Assembly: GCA_015183035.1 (NCBI GenBank)
Contig: JACZZP010000024.1
Span: 1 to 64,000, forward strand
Reading direction: 5' to 3'
DNA length: 64,000 nt
Source: Meloidogyne chitwoodi
Taxonomy: Eukaryota > Nematoda > Chromadorea > Rhabditida > Meloidogynidae
Part shown: one piece after another, positions 34,732 to 45,000 of the stretch
Layout of the letters: every line of letters begins with the position of its first letter
How positions within the stretch are numbered: the stretch's first letter is position 1
Position numbers and translations under genes: made by a program
The notes under the pieces: generated by a model
Databases searched by the model: none
The model's input: the letters and a program-made list of their open reading frames with translations, nothing else
Told to the model about the DNA's origin: nothing

Positions 34732-37615
34732 TTAAAAAGTTGAAATACTTTCAAAATTAGTAGCCATTTGTTCTTCAAAGCCAAAATCAGTGTATGAATT
34801 ATTTACATTATTTGTCGCCAAATCCATTAATTTATATGCCTATAAATTAATTTATTTTCTAATTAATTATTTAAACAAATTAGAAGAGTTAACAACTCTT
34901 AACTTTATTTTTTTACTTTAACCATTAATTTAATAATGGATTACAAAAATAAACTCAACGACGAGAAAAGATGACAACAGATAAGACAATATTAAGCATT
35001 AATTAAAAGATTTATATTAAATATTATATACTATTAAATTATATATAAATAGTAAAATTATATTTTGCTCAAGTTATTAATAATTTTAAATTTATAGGTA
35101 TATCTAAGTTTTATCTTTACGTTTGCATTTGCTTAATTAGCCCTTGTCCAGGGCTTACAAAAATAAATAGTGGTCCTGCTGATAAAAGCTAAGGCTTTAT
35201 TAAACATTAATTAAAAGATTTAATTAAATATTAAAACAATTTAAATATTTTACTAAATTTTTTACTCAAATTTCTTTCCTAAATATCTATTCAAATAAAT
35301 AAATTAATTAAAATTACCTTATCTAAAAATCTGATATATTCTGTAGCAATTCTTAAAGTATGTATTTTGCTCATTTTATCAGAAGGAATTGAAGGAATTA
35401 TATTTCTAAGTCTTTTAAATGCTTCATTTAATTCATAAAAATTAAAAATTAATTTTTAATTTAAAATTAAAAAACCTCTGTTCTTTGTCTTTCACGACAA
35501 TTTGCCATATTTCTTTTTAATTCTAATAATTTTTGTTCGTCAACAATTTCTTCTATTTTACAACCATTTTCTAATTATTTTTAAATTAATATTTTTTAAA
35601 ATAATAAAAATTAAAAAAAATTAACCAATATTATTTTTTTGTATCATTGCTTGTTTACAAGCAAATTGAAGAGCCTAAAATAATTAAAAATTATTTTTTT
35701 TTTTGAAATAAAATGAAAAAAAAAATCGGTCTTTAAAAATGTGAGTGAATTTATTTTTCATAAAAATATATATAAATGTTTTGTAAATAAATGATTAAAT
35801 AAATAAATAAATATATTCCATTTAATGCATAAATACAAGTAGAAAACAGTTATGGGTAGGTTCCAGTTCCTGAACTGGAACTAAGAAAATTAAAAAAACA
35901 AGTTCTGGAAATGGAAAACTAGTTCTAGTTGAAATTTTGGAACTTTGCCATCACTAGTCGCAAATAGGTATATAAAAATATATTAGTGATCTTTTAAAAA
36001 TAAAGCACATATTAAATCAAAATTTAACTTTCAATTTCGAACCGTTAATTTTGTTTAATATATTTTATATGAAATTGTAATTAATGTTTGAGTATTTATA
36101 CAGGGAAATATTGGTACATTCCACTTGAAGGTGAATATTATTTTTGGATTCAGTCAGTCGACTGATAAATAATAAATTTTTCTTTAAGAGAAAAAAGGAT
36201 TGTTATATATATTAGCATTGTTATGTACTACTATTAATGAAAAATGTGTGATAATTTAAAAATGATGTTTAGAAGAAATTAAAGTCAGAAAATTCTTGAT
36301 TAGGTAAATAATAGCTTTTTACACCCTTACCCTATTCATAGTACATTTTATTAAGAAATCACTTATTTATTTATAATTTTCTTAATATTATTTATTTTAT
36401 CAAAATTATATTAAATAATAACTAATATTCTTTTACCTTAGCTAAAGAGTAAATAATACTTATATTTTTGGATGTCAGTTTTACACTGATAAAATTATTT
36501 AATGTCTACTGGCAGGGAAGAGATCCCAGTCAGGATTTTCGGGAATCCATTCGGAAATCCTGACTATTTTTGATTTTTCGTTTTTCTGTTTTAGTCCCTT
36601 TGAATCCCTTCCCTGTATTTATTTGTAAAAATAATCACGAATCTGAATCCAGAATGTCCGGTCTTTAGTTTATACCAGAGTTTGAATGGCAGAGACCGTA
36701 TGTCTCCTCAGACTATTTTAAAATACTATTGGTCTCAGTTTTAGTGATCTCAGTCTAAAGTTATAATCTTAAACCATTTAATTTTTCTTAGTATATTTTA
36801 TTTGAAATTTTATAAATTTTACTTTAATTTTATTTGGAAATATTTAATCATTTTCCATTCCTGACGTTCATTATTTTTGGCTATCAGTCAGTAGACTGAT
36901 AAAATAATAAATTTATATTTAAGAGAAAATATAAACTTAAGATGATAAAACATTGTTACACTAAAATTGTTGGATAGTTTAAAAATGGATTTTTAGTAAA
37001 ATTTAATAAATTTAGTTAGAACAATTAATTCAGGATTAGATAAAAATTTCTCAAATTTTGCAGTAATATAAATAGCTTTTCTTTAAACATAATTTTACTT
37101 AATATAATTTGTTTTATTAAAATTATATTAAATATTACATATAATATCCTTTTTTTATTCATCTTTTTTGTAAATGCATTTTTTAATATTTTTGGATGTC
37201 AGTGTTTTTTACACTGATAAATTTATAATTATTGTAGGACAAAAAATTAAAATTTAATAATTAAATTAATTAAAATAAGATTTAAAAATTTATTAATTTA
37301 ATAACAAACATTAAATGCAGCGTTATATCTTTGTCTGCAAAGAGCGTTTTGAGGCAAAATTTGTCGATTAGCTAAAGAAGGAGAAACAATAAATGTTTGT
37401 TGTTGTTTATTTATTAATTTATTATTATTATTATTTTTAATTTTTTCAATTTTTGAAATATTTTTTGAAAATAATTTAGTAGTAATAATATTACTACTTT
37501 TTCTTTCTTCTTCTTTATTAACAAATGTTTCTTTAATTAATGTTTGTGGTGGTGAATAATGAAAAAAATGTGAAGGCGGAGAATTACTATTAATACTAAT
37601 ATTATTTAAAGCCAT
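34732..37615 (-). CDS. hlh-8: Twist-family bHLH transcription factor (HLH-8-like)
   Basis: Five exons (37310-37615, 35626-35674, 35476-35570, 35318-35434, 34732-34839) make 224 residues. The basic region [10 protein letters not shown], helix 1 [17 protein letters not shown], the loop and [20 protein letters not shown] in helix 2 match Twist proteins. [11 protein letters not shown] is the form known from nematode HLH-8, which with an E-protein partner binds E-boxes to specify mesoderm and muscle. The tail after the bHLH is short. Exon 1 is N/K/Q-rich and is joined by phase only, so it is less certain. Oddity: the intron between RERQRTE and ELNEAF (35435-35475) starts GT but ends TTTTTAT, not AG. 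The next AG, 10 bp downstream, would destroy the frame. A second, decayed copy of the end of exon 1 lies at about 58915-58975. Confidence 0.85.
34915..34951 (+). repeat. Dispersed hairpin element (copy 11)
   Basis: AACCATTAATTTAATAATGGA then TTACAAAAATAAA. The stem CCATTA/TAATGG is shared with copy 1, and the tail shares GACAATATTAAGCATTAATT. It lies in the last intron of the Twist homologue. Confidence 0.72.
35135..35166 (+). repeat. Dispersed hairpin element (copy 12)
   Basis: AGCCCT, loop TGTCC, AGGGCT then TACAAAAATAAA. It has the most GC-rich stem of the family, with both sides changed relative to other copies. It lies in the same intron as copy 11. Confidence 0.74.
35847..35956. mobile_element. 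hAT-like MITE with GTTCC repeats
   Basis: CAGTTATGGGTAGGTTCC at the left pairs imperfectly with GGAACTTTGCCATCACTA at the right. The core is made of GTTCC/GGAAC words (TTCCTGAACTGGAAC, GTTCTGGAA). Flanks GTAGAAAA and GTCGCAAA match at 6 of 8 bases. It is related to the element at 46276-46445. Confidence 0.6.
36138..36172 (-). repeat. Dispersed hairpin element (copy 13)
   Basis: On the minus strand: TTTATCAGTC, GACTGACTGAATCCAAAAATAA. It belongs to the TCAGT-stem subfamily (copies at 36461, 36871, 37186 and 58759). It marks the start of a ~350-bp unit repeated from 36871. Confidence 0.68.
36461..36495 (-). repeat. Dispersed hairpin element (copy 14)
   Basis: On the minus strand: TTTTATCAGT, loop GTAAA, ACTGACATCCAAAAATATA. 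The stem is TCAGT/ACTGA. It ends the ~350-bp unit begun at 36138. Confidence 0.7.
36515..36620. mobile_element. Small inverted-repeat element with CAGGGAAG ends
   Basis: CAGGGAAGAGATCCCAGTCAGG at the left and GAATCCCTTCCCTG at the right are inverted. The core has GATTTTCGGGAATCC and GGAAATCCTGAC. The ends are hAT-like but I see no matching 8-bp duplication. Confidence 0.5.
36871..36906 (-). repeat. Dispersed hairpin element (copy 15)
   Basis: On the minus strand: TTTATCAGTC, loop TACT, GACTGATAGCCAAAAATAA. It has a 7-bp stem ATCAGTC/GACTGAT. Confidence 0.72.
37186..37226 (-). repeat. Dispersed hairpin element (copy 16)
   Basis: On the minus strand: TTTATCAGTGT, A-rich loop, ACACTGACATCCAAAAATAT. 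The stem is TCAGTGT/ACACTGA. It is the counterpart of the copy at 58759 within a duplicated segment. Confidence 0.74.
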
Positions 37616-38744
37616 AAATAAAAAGAAAATAAAAGTTTTTCTTAAGAGATTTTTAAAATTTAATGTTTAAAAAATAATAAAATAAAATTTTTAGGATTGA
37701 AAAGTTTTTTTTAGTAAATTGAGTAATTTGAAAAAATTAATATATTGTAAAAAAAATAAAATTTGAGGCCCTAAATTTTTTAGAATTTAATTCTAGACGG
37801 GACAAACTCGGAACTAGTAGAAAAATCTCAAAATCCTTAAAAACTCAGACGCCTGTCAAAAATAAAAATATTTATTTTAAATAAATATATTATTTATTTT
37901 AAGCTTTATTTTAGCAGAAGAAAAAGTTTTTCTTTTATTGGTATTAAATAAAAAACAAACAATTTTTAAGGATTTTTTAAATTTATTATTTTTTTAATTT
38001 TTCTGATCTCAAAGAAAAGCCCCAACATTTATCTCTTCTTTATTTGTTATTTTAAAAAAATAGAAAAATGTGTTTTCTTTTGAGGAAAAAAGGAAAGACG
38101 ATCATAAATTTTTTTAATTTTTTTTCAACTAAAAAATAGGCCAGAGGGTTAAGAAAATAAAAATAATAAATAATTTTGTCAAAAATAAGTTTTCTTTTTT
38201 AGAAAATAGCAAATGGGTGATTAAAAGAAAAGAAAAGAGAAGAGAAGAGAAGTAAAAATTAATTGAATGGGCTTAAAACTTTTTATTTTGGCGGAATAAA
38301 AAAAATAAAAGAAAATAATTAGTGAGAAAAAATAATAAAAATACAATATATATTTATTTATTTTTTAAAATATTTTTTTTTTTAAGAAATTAAAAATAAG
38401 ATAATTTAAAAAATAAAATTAAAAAAAACAAATTTTTAATTTCTCAAATTACTCATATTTAAATTAAATGATTAATCCTTTTTACTTATTTAAAACAAAA
38501 ACATAATATTAAATAATTAAAAATTCTAAAATAATATTTATAGGGATTTCTTTCATTTTATTTGAATTTTTGGAAATTGGAAAAAATTAAAAAAAATGTT
38601 TTCTAGTTCTGTGAAAATTAATTAAAATTCTAAATAATTTTAAAATTTAATAAATCTACATAATATTTAATATTTATTATTATTTTCTTTTAAATATACC
38701 AATTTAATTTAAATTATAATTGCCAGGATGATTGCATTGTCTGT

Positions 38745-38775
38745 TATTTTTGGAAGCTGAAATTTCAGCTAAAAT
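38745..38775 (-). repeat. Dispersed hairpin element (copy 17)
   Basis: On the minus strand: TTTTAGCTGAAATTTCAGCT then TCCAAAAATAACAG. AGCTGAAATTTCAGCT is a perfect 16-bp palindrome. Confidence 0.75.
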
Positions 38776-38984
38776 ATCAAATAATTTTATGACATGTATA
38801 TAATGTGTCTTATTTAGAATCTGAGCTTTAAAAATTAAAATTTTAATTTTTAATAAATATTAAAAATTTTCTTAGGTAAAAAATTAATTAATTAGTTTAT
38901 TTTTTATCAATTTTTGTTGATTATAAATAAATAAATAATTTTAAATATTTGTTTAAAATTAATATTCCTAAAAAAACAATTGGT

Positions 38985-39505
38985 AATTCCAAGGTTTCCC
39001 CCCCCCCTATTTTTCATTTTTTTTATTTTTTTCATTTTTGCATTATTTTTTCCTCTGTTTTTGCTTCGGGCAAGTAGAAAGGATCAATTTTTTGGTAAAT
39101 AACATTCATGATAAATGTGAAAAAAGTATATTCTCATTTATTTATCAATATTTTATCAATATGGATCAACTTAAAACATTTAATTCTATTGCTCTGCATG
39201 AAAAACTACGTTTCGACAACAATTTCGATGCATGGCTCGTACTAAATACGAAGAGTTGCAGTTCGAAACCGGAATTAGTCAAACAACACTACCGAACTGG
39301 TTGAATTTTTTCAGAGATGTGTTCAAATGTATTTATAATTTTTGGCACCATGTTTCATTATTTTATCCTTGTGAACGTACTGAATAAAAATTAAACCTTT
39401 TTTGATTGAGTAAGTTTGCTATAAGCAAAAACAGAGGAAAAAATAATGCAAAAATGAAAAAAATAAAAAAATGAAAAAATAGGGGGGGGAAGCCTTGGTA
39501 TTACC
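38985..39505. mobile_element. Foldback element with C-run/G-run arms
   Basis: The left arm (about 38985-39068: TTGGTAATTCCAAGG, a C9 run, T-rich stretch, CCTCTGTTTTTGCTT) is the reverse complement of the right arm (about 39425-39505: AAGCAAAAACAGAGG, A-rich stretch, a G7 run, CCTTGGTATTACCAA). The core encodes an open frame that overlaps the left arm (39038-39304) and has no recognisable motif. Confidence 0.75.
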
Positions 39506-40064
39506 AAACAATTAATTCAAATTCCCAAAATTATTTTCTTTTGATACAAAAATAATTTTTTTAAATTAATATTTAGCCCCAATAAATTGTTTTTTAATAA
39601 ATAAAATAAAAAAATAATTATTTAGACAAATGGATGGGAAAAAATATTTTTAATTTTATTCTTTTTAATTCTTTTTCTTTTAAAAACCAATTAATTTTTC
39701 TTTTGTGAATCAAAAAATAATTTATTAAAAAAAAGAGACTTTTTTTAAATAAATAAATTATTTTTTAGTCTATTAAATTGTAAATATTTATTTTTAATTT
39801 TTTTATTTTTAATTAAAATAATTTCGTATTTTTTGTGAACTAAATAATAATTCAGTTAAAATTTATTTTTAACTAATATGGGAAAAAATTAAAAATAAAT
39901 AAATATCTAAATTTATTCTCTAAAAAATCCATACCCACCACACTTAATATATTTACAGGGTATATCCTAGAAATTATAAATTCTTTTTGCCTTGTTTGAA
40001 AAAAACAATTTAAAAAATAAAACTCTTTTTTTTTCTCAAATTTTTATTTATGATAAAAAAAAAT

Positions 40065-40100
40065 TTTTTAGCTAAAGCAAACTTTAGCTCACAAAAATAC
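40065..40100 (+). repeat. Dispersed hairpin element (copy 18, type member)
   Basis: TTTTTTAGCTAAAG, loop, CTTTAGCTCACAAAAATAC. About 70 bp downstream come AATTACTAAATATTTAAAA and then AATAATTTATATTAAG. Family plan: TTTTAG, self-complementary stem, CAAAAATA, ~60 variable bases, then the AATTACTAAAT and AATAATTTATATTA blocks. It lies inside a segment duplicated at 59728. Confidence 0.78.
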
Positions 40101-40263
40101 AAATTTTGCCCCACATGAATCGACATTTTTAATATAATTACTAAATATTTAAAAAATATTTAAATTAAAATAATTTATATTAAGGAGAAATATTAATTGT
40201 TTTAAGCAATACTTTTAAAAATTTAAAATTTAGTTAATTTTCTTTAAAAAAATATTAAATTAT

Positions 40264-40488
40264 TTAAAAAATTAAATTAAATAAATAATTTTTTACTTCT
40301 AATTTTTCATTAATTTCTTCTTTTTCTTCTCCAATTTTTAAACATCTTCTTTTACCTTCATATTTTCTATAAAAAAGTATCCAAGTATCAACAATTTCAC
40401 ATATTTCTGTGTCTATCCAGTTTATTAGTCTAACCAAAGTATTTAAGTCAGATAAGAATTTATGAGAAAGTAACCATAAAATAGACAC
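40264..40488 (-). pseudogene. Duplicated exon fragment of the 59-62 kb secreted-protein gene
   Basis: The minus strand encodes EICEIVDTWILFYRKYEGKR and then RCLKIGEEKEEINEKLE, nearly identical to exon 4 of the gene at 59144-61971. The match extends into flanking non-coding DNA, including the hairpin element, so this is a segmental copy (about 40030-40450 versus 59700-60080). The region upstream of EIC (LVRLINWIDT) differs from the parent (SPKWLNR), and no other exons are found nearby. Here the A-run after FYR is one base shorter than in the parent copy, and the frame stays open. Confidence 0.65.
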
Positions 40489-40496
40489 TGATTTTT

Positions 40497-40781
40497 AGAT
40501 TATCGAAAATTCCTCTCCGGAAAATTCCTCTCCAGATTATCGGAAAATTCTTCTTTTAGTGAAAAATTCCTCTCTGAGCAAAATGTTTGAAAATTTAAAG
40601 TTATTTTAGATTAACTTAATAAGATTATTCTAAAATAGTACATTTTTTAATTGATCCAAAATCATTTTAATAATTATTTAGGTAAATTTTTCTGTTAAAA
40701 GAGGTATTTTACAGAGAGAATACTTATATTTGGAGAGGAATTTTTTGAAAAATTGGGGAGGAATTTTCCGGTCACTTATTT
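40497..40781. mobile_element. Inverted-repeat element with CTCTCC motifs
   Basis: The left end has GAAAATTCCTCTCCGGAAAA and a second AATTCCTCTCC. The right end has GGAGAGGAATTTTTTGAAAA and GGGGAGGAATTTTCCGGTCA, inverted. It sits between the duplicated exon fragment and hairpin copy 19. Confidence 0.6.
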
Positions 40782-40814
40782 TTAGCTAAAACAAAAATTT
40801 AGCTTTCAAAAATA
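40780..40814 (+). repeat. Dispersed hairpin element (copy 19)
   Basis: TTTTTAGCTAAA, loop, TTTAGCTTTCAAAAATAAAC. Downstream AATTACTAAATATTTAAAAT and AATAATTTATATTAATT are conserved. Confidence 0.73.
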
Positions 40815-41391
40815 AACAATCAACCAGAAGATAGAATTTATTAATAACGAATAATTACTAAATATTTAAAATAATATAATTGAAATAATTTATATTAATT
40901 AAAATGGAGAAAAAGTAAAATTTATAAACTTATCAATTTAATATAGGTATTTTCTGTTTTAATCCTATTTCCCAATTTATTTATTTATTCTTTATCCTCT
41001 AGCCTAAATAAAATAAAAAAATATTTATATTATTTTATATACCTAAAATCTGCAAAATCCAAATTTATTTTGGATTAGGTTATGCGGTGTAAAAAAGAGA
41101 AATTATCTTTTTACTGTTTTACAGACATTTTTGTGTATTTCTTTTAATGTAAATTGAAAAAATAAATAAATTAAATAATAATCATTCTATTTTTTAAATT
41201 AATTTTTAATTAAATTTTCTTTTAATATTTAAATTTAAAAAAAAAATTATTAATTCTGCTGAGTTTTTTAATTTAATTTTTAAATTCAGAAATATATTTA
41301 AATTTTTTATTTATAATTAAAATTTATACGTTTTAGTATCGATATTTAAAAAATAAAAATTTTTATCTTGAATATATAAATCAGTGTTCCC

Positions 41392-41485
41392 TAACCGGCC
41401 TTTTCCCGGTCATAAAAATGACCTGACCAAAGAAGTCAGGTCTGGTCATTTTTGGTCATGACCGAAACCCGGCAGGAGAACACTG
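41392..41485. mobile_element. hAT-like MITE with CCGGTCAT repeats
   Basis: CAGTGTTCCCTAACCGG and CCGGCAGGAGAACACTG are inverted ends. Flanks ATATAAAT and ATATGAAT match at 7 of 8 bases. The core consists of GGTCAT/ATGACC words. It is the same family as 47598-47715. Confidence 0.78.
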
Positions 41486-41522
41486 ATATGAATGTATGTT
41501 TAATAATATATTAATTAAAATA

Positions 41523-41926
41523 CCGTGTCAGGGCAACTTACTTATGACCAATTTACCTGCCACACATTAGAGTAAAGTTCAATCAAAAGATTTATGTTTG
41601 TTTGAAGGCATAGACTTGTACTTTAAAGTGGGTAGGTAACAGGGATGGGCAACTTTCGTATTTCGTATTATTTCGTGTTTTTAGATCAATTTTATTTCGT
41701 AGTTCGTATTTTTGGACAAAATACGAAATTTTTGAAATTATGAAATTTAAAAATTTCGAAATAAAAAAATTTTTTGGTGTAGTTTTGTATTTCGTAATTT
41801 CTTTACTTTCGTAATTTCGTATTATTTCGAGTTTTTGAGCCTTTTTTTATTTCGTATTATATTTTTCGATTTTGCCCATCCCTGGTAGGTAAGTTGGTTA
41901 TTTTAGTGAGTTGTCCCCCACACTAA
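41523..41926. mobile_element. Inverted-repeat element interrupted by a nested MITE
   Basis: The left end GTGTCAGGGCAACTTACTTA and the right end (reverse-complemented, GTGTGGGGGACAACTCAC) match each other. A second copy without the insert is at about 50305-50452 on the other strand. The nested hAT-like element 41640-41884 splits this copy within the sequence GTAGGTAA. Confidence 0.72.
41640..41884. mobile_element. hAT-like MITE with TTTCGTA repeats, nested
   Basis: CAGGGATGGGCAA and TTGCCCATCCCTG are perfect inverted ends, flanked by perfect 8-bp duplications GTAGGTAA (41632-41639 and 41885-41892). The core is a degenerate repeat of TTTCGTATT and its complement. No coding capacity. Confidence 0.9.
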
Positions 41927-42078
41927 AATACAATGGGAAAATGCTAATTTAAATTAGTGATGTATACTAAATAATTTTTTTTGATTTTTAAAAAAATTCT
42001 TTTCTTTTTTTATTAAATTTCTTAGTATTTTAATTACTTCATTACTACCATCTATATGCTATTTTTCAAATTCTTTTC

Positions 42079-45000
42079 TTAATTTTTATCTTTTGACTTC
42101 AATTTTTTCAATTCATCTATATTAATATATTCAAATCCAATATTAAAATCATCATTTGATGAACTTTTTGTAATTTTAGTTTTAAAATTTGTAGAAATAT
42201 TTATTTTAAAATTATCAACAAATTGTTTAATTTGAGATAATTTTGCTTTCTTTTCATTTTTCCATTTAATTCCACTTAACCAAATAGTACATATCCAATC
42301 CTAAAAATTAAATAAATAATTTTTAAATTTAATATTTTACTTTATATTTTTCATTTTTATTAATTTTTTCTGGACAATTTTCAGAAAATATTTAGGTTTA
42401 ATATGAACATATTCTATTAATTCCTTTAAATTTAATTCCTTTTTTTCAAGTTCAATTTGTAAATATTTTCCCGAATTATTTTCAACAAAATCACAAAATT
42501 GAGGTCCATGTAATGAATCATTTGAATGATAACAAATAATTAAAAGAAAATTTTCATACTAAAAAATTTAAATAAATTAATTTAAAAGAAATTAATTTAA
42601 TTTATTAGAATTATATTTGTGAATTATTTAATTATAAACCAAAAAAGTGATCTTATGTCCGGCCTAGTCTGTGGCGTTGGGCCCCGAGAGTGGAGAACCA
42701 CTCTCGGAGCGTGCCTTTGTGGTCCTTTTCAAAAACTTCCCTCTTTTAATATAATTTAATAAATAAAATATAATAATAATTTGGAGAAGTGGAACACCAA
42801 CACTAAACTGGTGGGGAAAATTAGTGAGAACTGAGACCCTTAGTCGGTATTTCCTTTCCCTTTTATAGGCAAGAAAATGGGGCGTGAAATTATTAAAATT
42901 AATAATTAAATAACTATGACAAGTGATGTATATATAGGGTTTAACAAAAAATGCACGAACAAATTGTTAACTAACCATAACTGACCACTGTCTCTCCGAA
43001 GGTTAACTTAATCTCTCGTTTCTAAGAAATAGAGAAAAATACTTGTCAGTAGAGAAAATATTTACAATTCCTTTTAATTTTATACAATTTTCTCTTCTGA
43101 CCACTACTTTTCTACGTCTCTTACAAACGAGATATTAAGTTAACCTTCGGAGAGACAGTGGTTAGTTATGGTTAGATAACAATTTGTTCGTGATGTTTTG
43201 TTAAACCCTAGTGATGTAACACTTTATACAAGTAATAAAAAAATTTTTAATTACTTGTTCAACAAAGTTATCATCATTTTATACCAATCAGTTAATGATT
43301 CTTCGAACTTTTGAATACCTATGTAAATTATTTAATTTTAAATAAAATTAATCATTAATCAAACCAATATTAATTTGTTTTTTTATTTTTTCTGTATTTT
43401 CATTTATATTAAATAAAATATTATATGTATATTTTCCAGGTGTCATAATTGTCCAATTTTTATTTTTATCAATATTTAAATATTCATCTAAATTAATTTT
43501 TTTTTCATTTTCATTTTTATCAATTTTTATTAAAAAATTATTTTCAAATATTGTAATAAAATTTAAAGGAATTTTCTTAAAAGATTGATTTGGATGTTCT
43601 TTTTCTAAATAATATGCCAAAATAATTAAAGCTTTATCATTTAAAAATCCAAAATTTTCTCCATAAATTGAATTTTCTTTAAAAAAAAAATTTTTTTTAA
43701 TTAAAAAATAAAATATTATTATTAATTTTTTACTTTTACACCACAATTTAAGCAATACAATTATTTTTTTTATTTTTTCTTTTGATTCCGTTAAATAAAT
43801 TAGCATTTGTAGATTAGAATAATAATCTAAAATTATTTATTTTTAAATTAAAAATAAATAAATAAATTATTAAAGTTAAAAAGCCTTGCCTTAATAAAAT
43901 ATAAATGTATGAAAAAATTTTAGAATTGTAAGGAATTATCAAAAATAATTTGTTTAATTATTTTTAAAACTAATAAATTTTAAATTAAAAATAACCTAAT
44001 ATACTCTTTTTCATTTTATTTCCTTCTGTAAAGTTTTCGATAGATCTTATAATTTTATTTTCACGATTAGTTTCAATTAAATCAATTATTTCTTCTGATA
44101 ATTTAGCAGATTTAAGAATTATAAGTGAAGAATCAAAATAAAATTTAATTGTAAATTGAGTTTCTTCATTTTCGTCATTAATTGATTTGAAAAGATTTTT
44201 AACAAAATCTTTCTTAAAAAAAAAATAAAAATATTTATTTTATTTTAATAAATATTTAGATATATTTACTTATATTTATAAGATTAAAATTTTTTAAATT
44301 AATATCTCACTTAATAAATTACCCAATCTCTCCTAACATAATTTAAATAATTACTAACCTTACAAATAAAACAAAATGAATTATCATTACATTTTTCTTT
44401 TTTATTTTTATCGCATAAATTATTTCCAAAAATTTTTTTATTTTGTTCATTTTCATCATTAATATTTGTTAAATTAAGAATTCCTTCAATTGTTGAATAA
44501 TCTTCAATAATTCTAATATTTACAAGATTTGTAATAATTAAATGAATATTATTATTCTAAAAATTATATTTTTATTTAATTAAATATTATATTTAAATTA
44601 TTTTTTTAATTTTTAGTAAAATTAACCCACAAATTTTTGTTAAATTTAAGACCAAAAAATTAAAAATAATTTTTTTTAATTTAAAAATTATATAAATTTA
44701 TTTAAATTAAATATTTATTTTAAATTAAATAAAAATAAAATACCCATTTTTTTAATTCTAATTTATCTGATAAATAATTATCTATTCCTTTACTACTCAA
44801 TTTAAAATTAGAATTATAATTTTTTGAAATTTCATCTTCCAACATTAAAGTTATCTAAAAATATATTTTTTAATTAATTTAAAAAATAAATAAAACTTTT
44901 TTTTCTTCTTCTTCAAAAGCTTTTATTTCTTCTTCTTTTTCTTTATTTAATTTATGTTTTTCTTTTTCCTCTTCTATTATTTTATTTTGTTTATCTTTTT

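Larger units (their letters stand above)
37616..42078. other. Repeat-rich intergenic region
   Basis: 4.4 kb between the Twist homologue and the poly(A)-polymerase-like gene. It contains hairpin elements (38745, 40065, 40780), a foldback (38985-39505), a duplicated gene fragment (40264-40488), inverted-repeat elements (40497-40781, 41392-41485, 41523-41926) and otherwise plain AT-rich DNA. Nothing intact that codes for protein is seen. Confidence 0.65.

Noticed and set aside
39038..39304. Gene inside the C-run/G-run foldback
   Set aside because: Its first ~10 codons are arm sequence and the rest has no recognisable motif; no second copy is available to test conservation.
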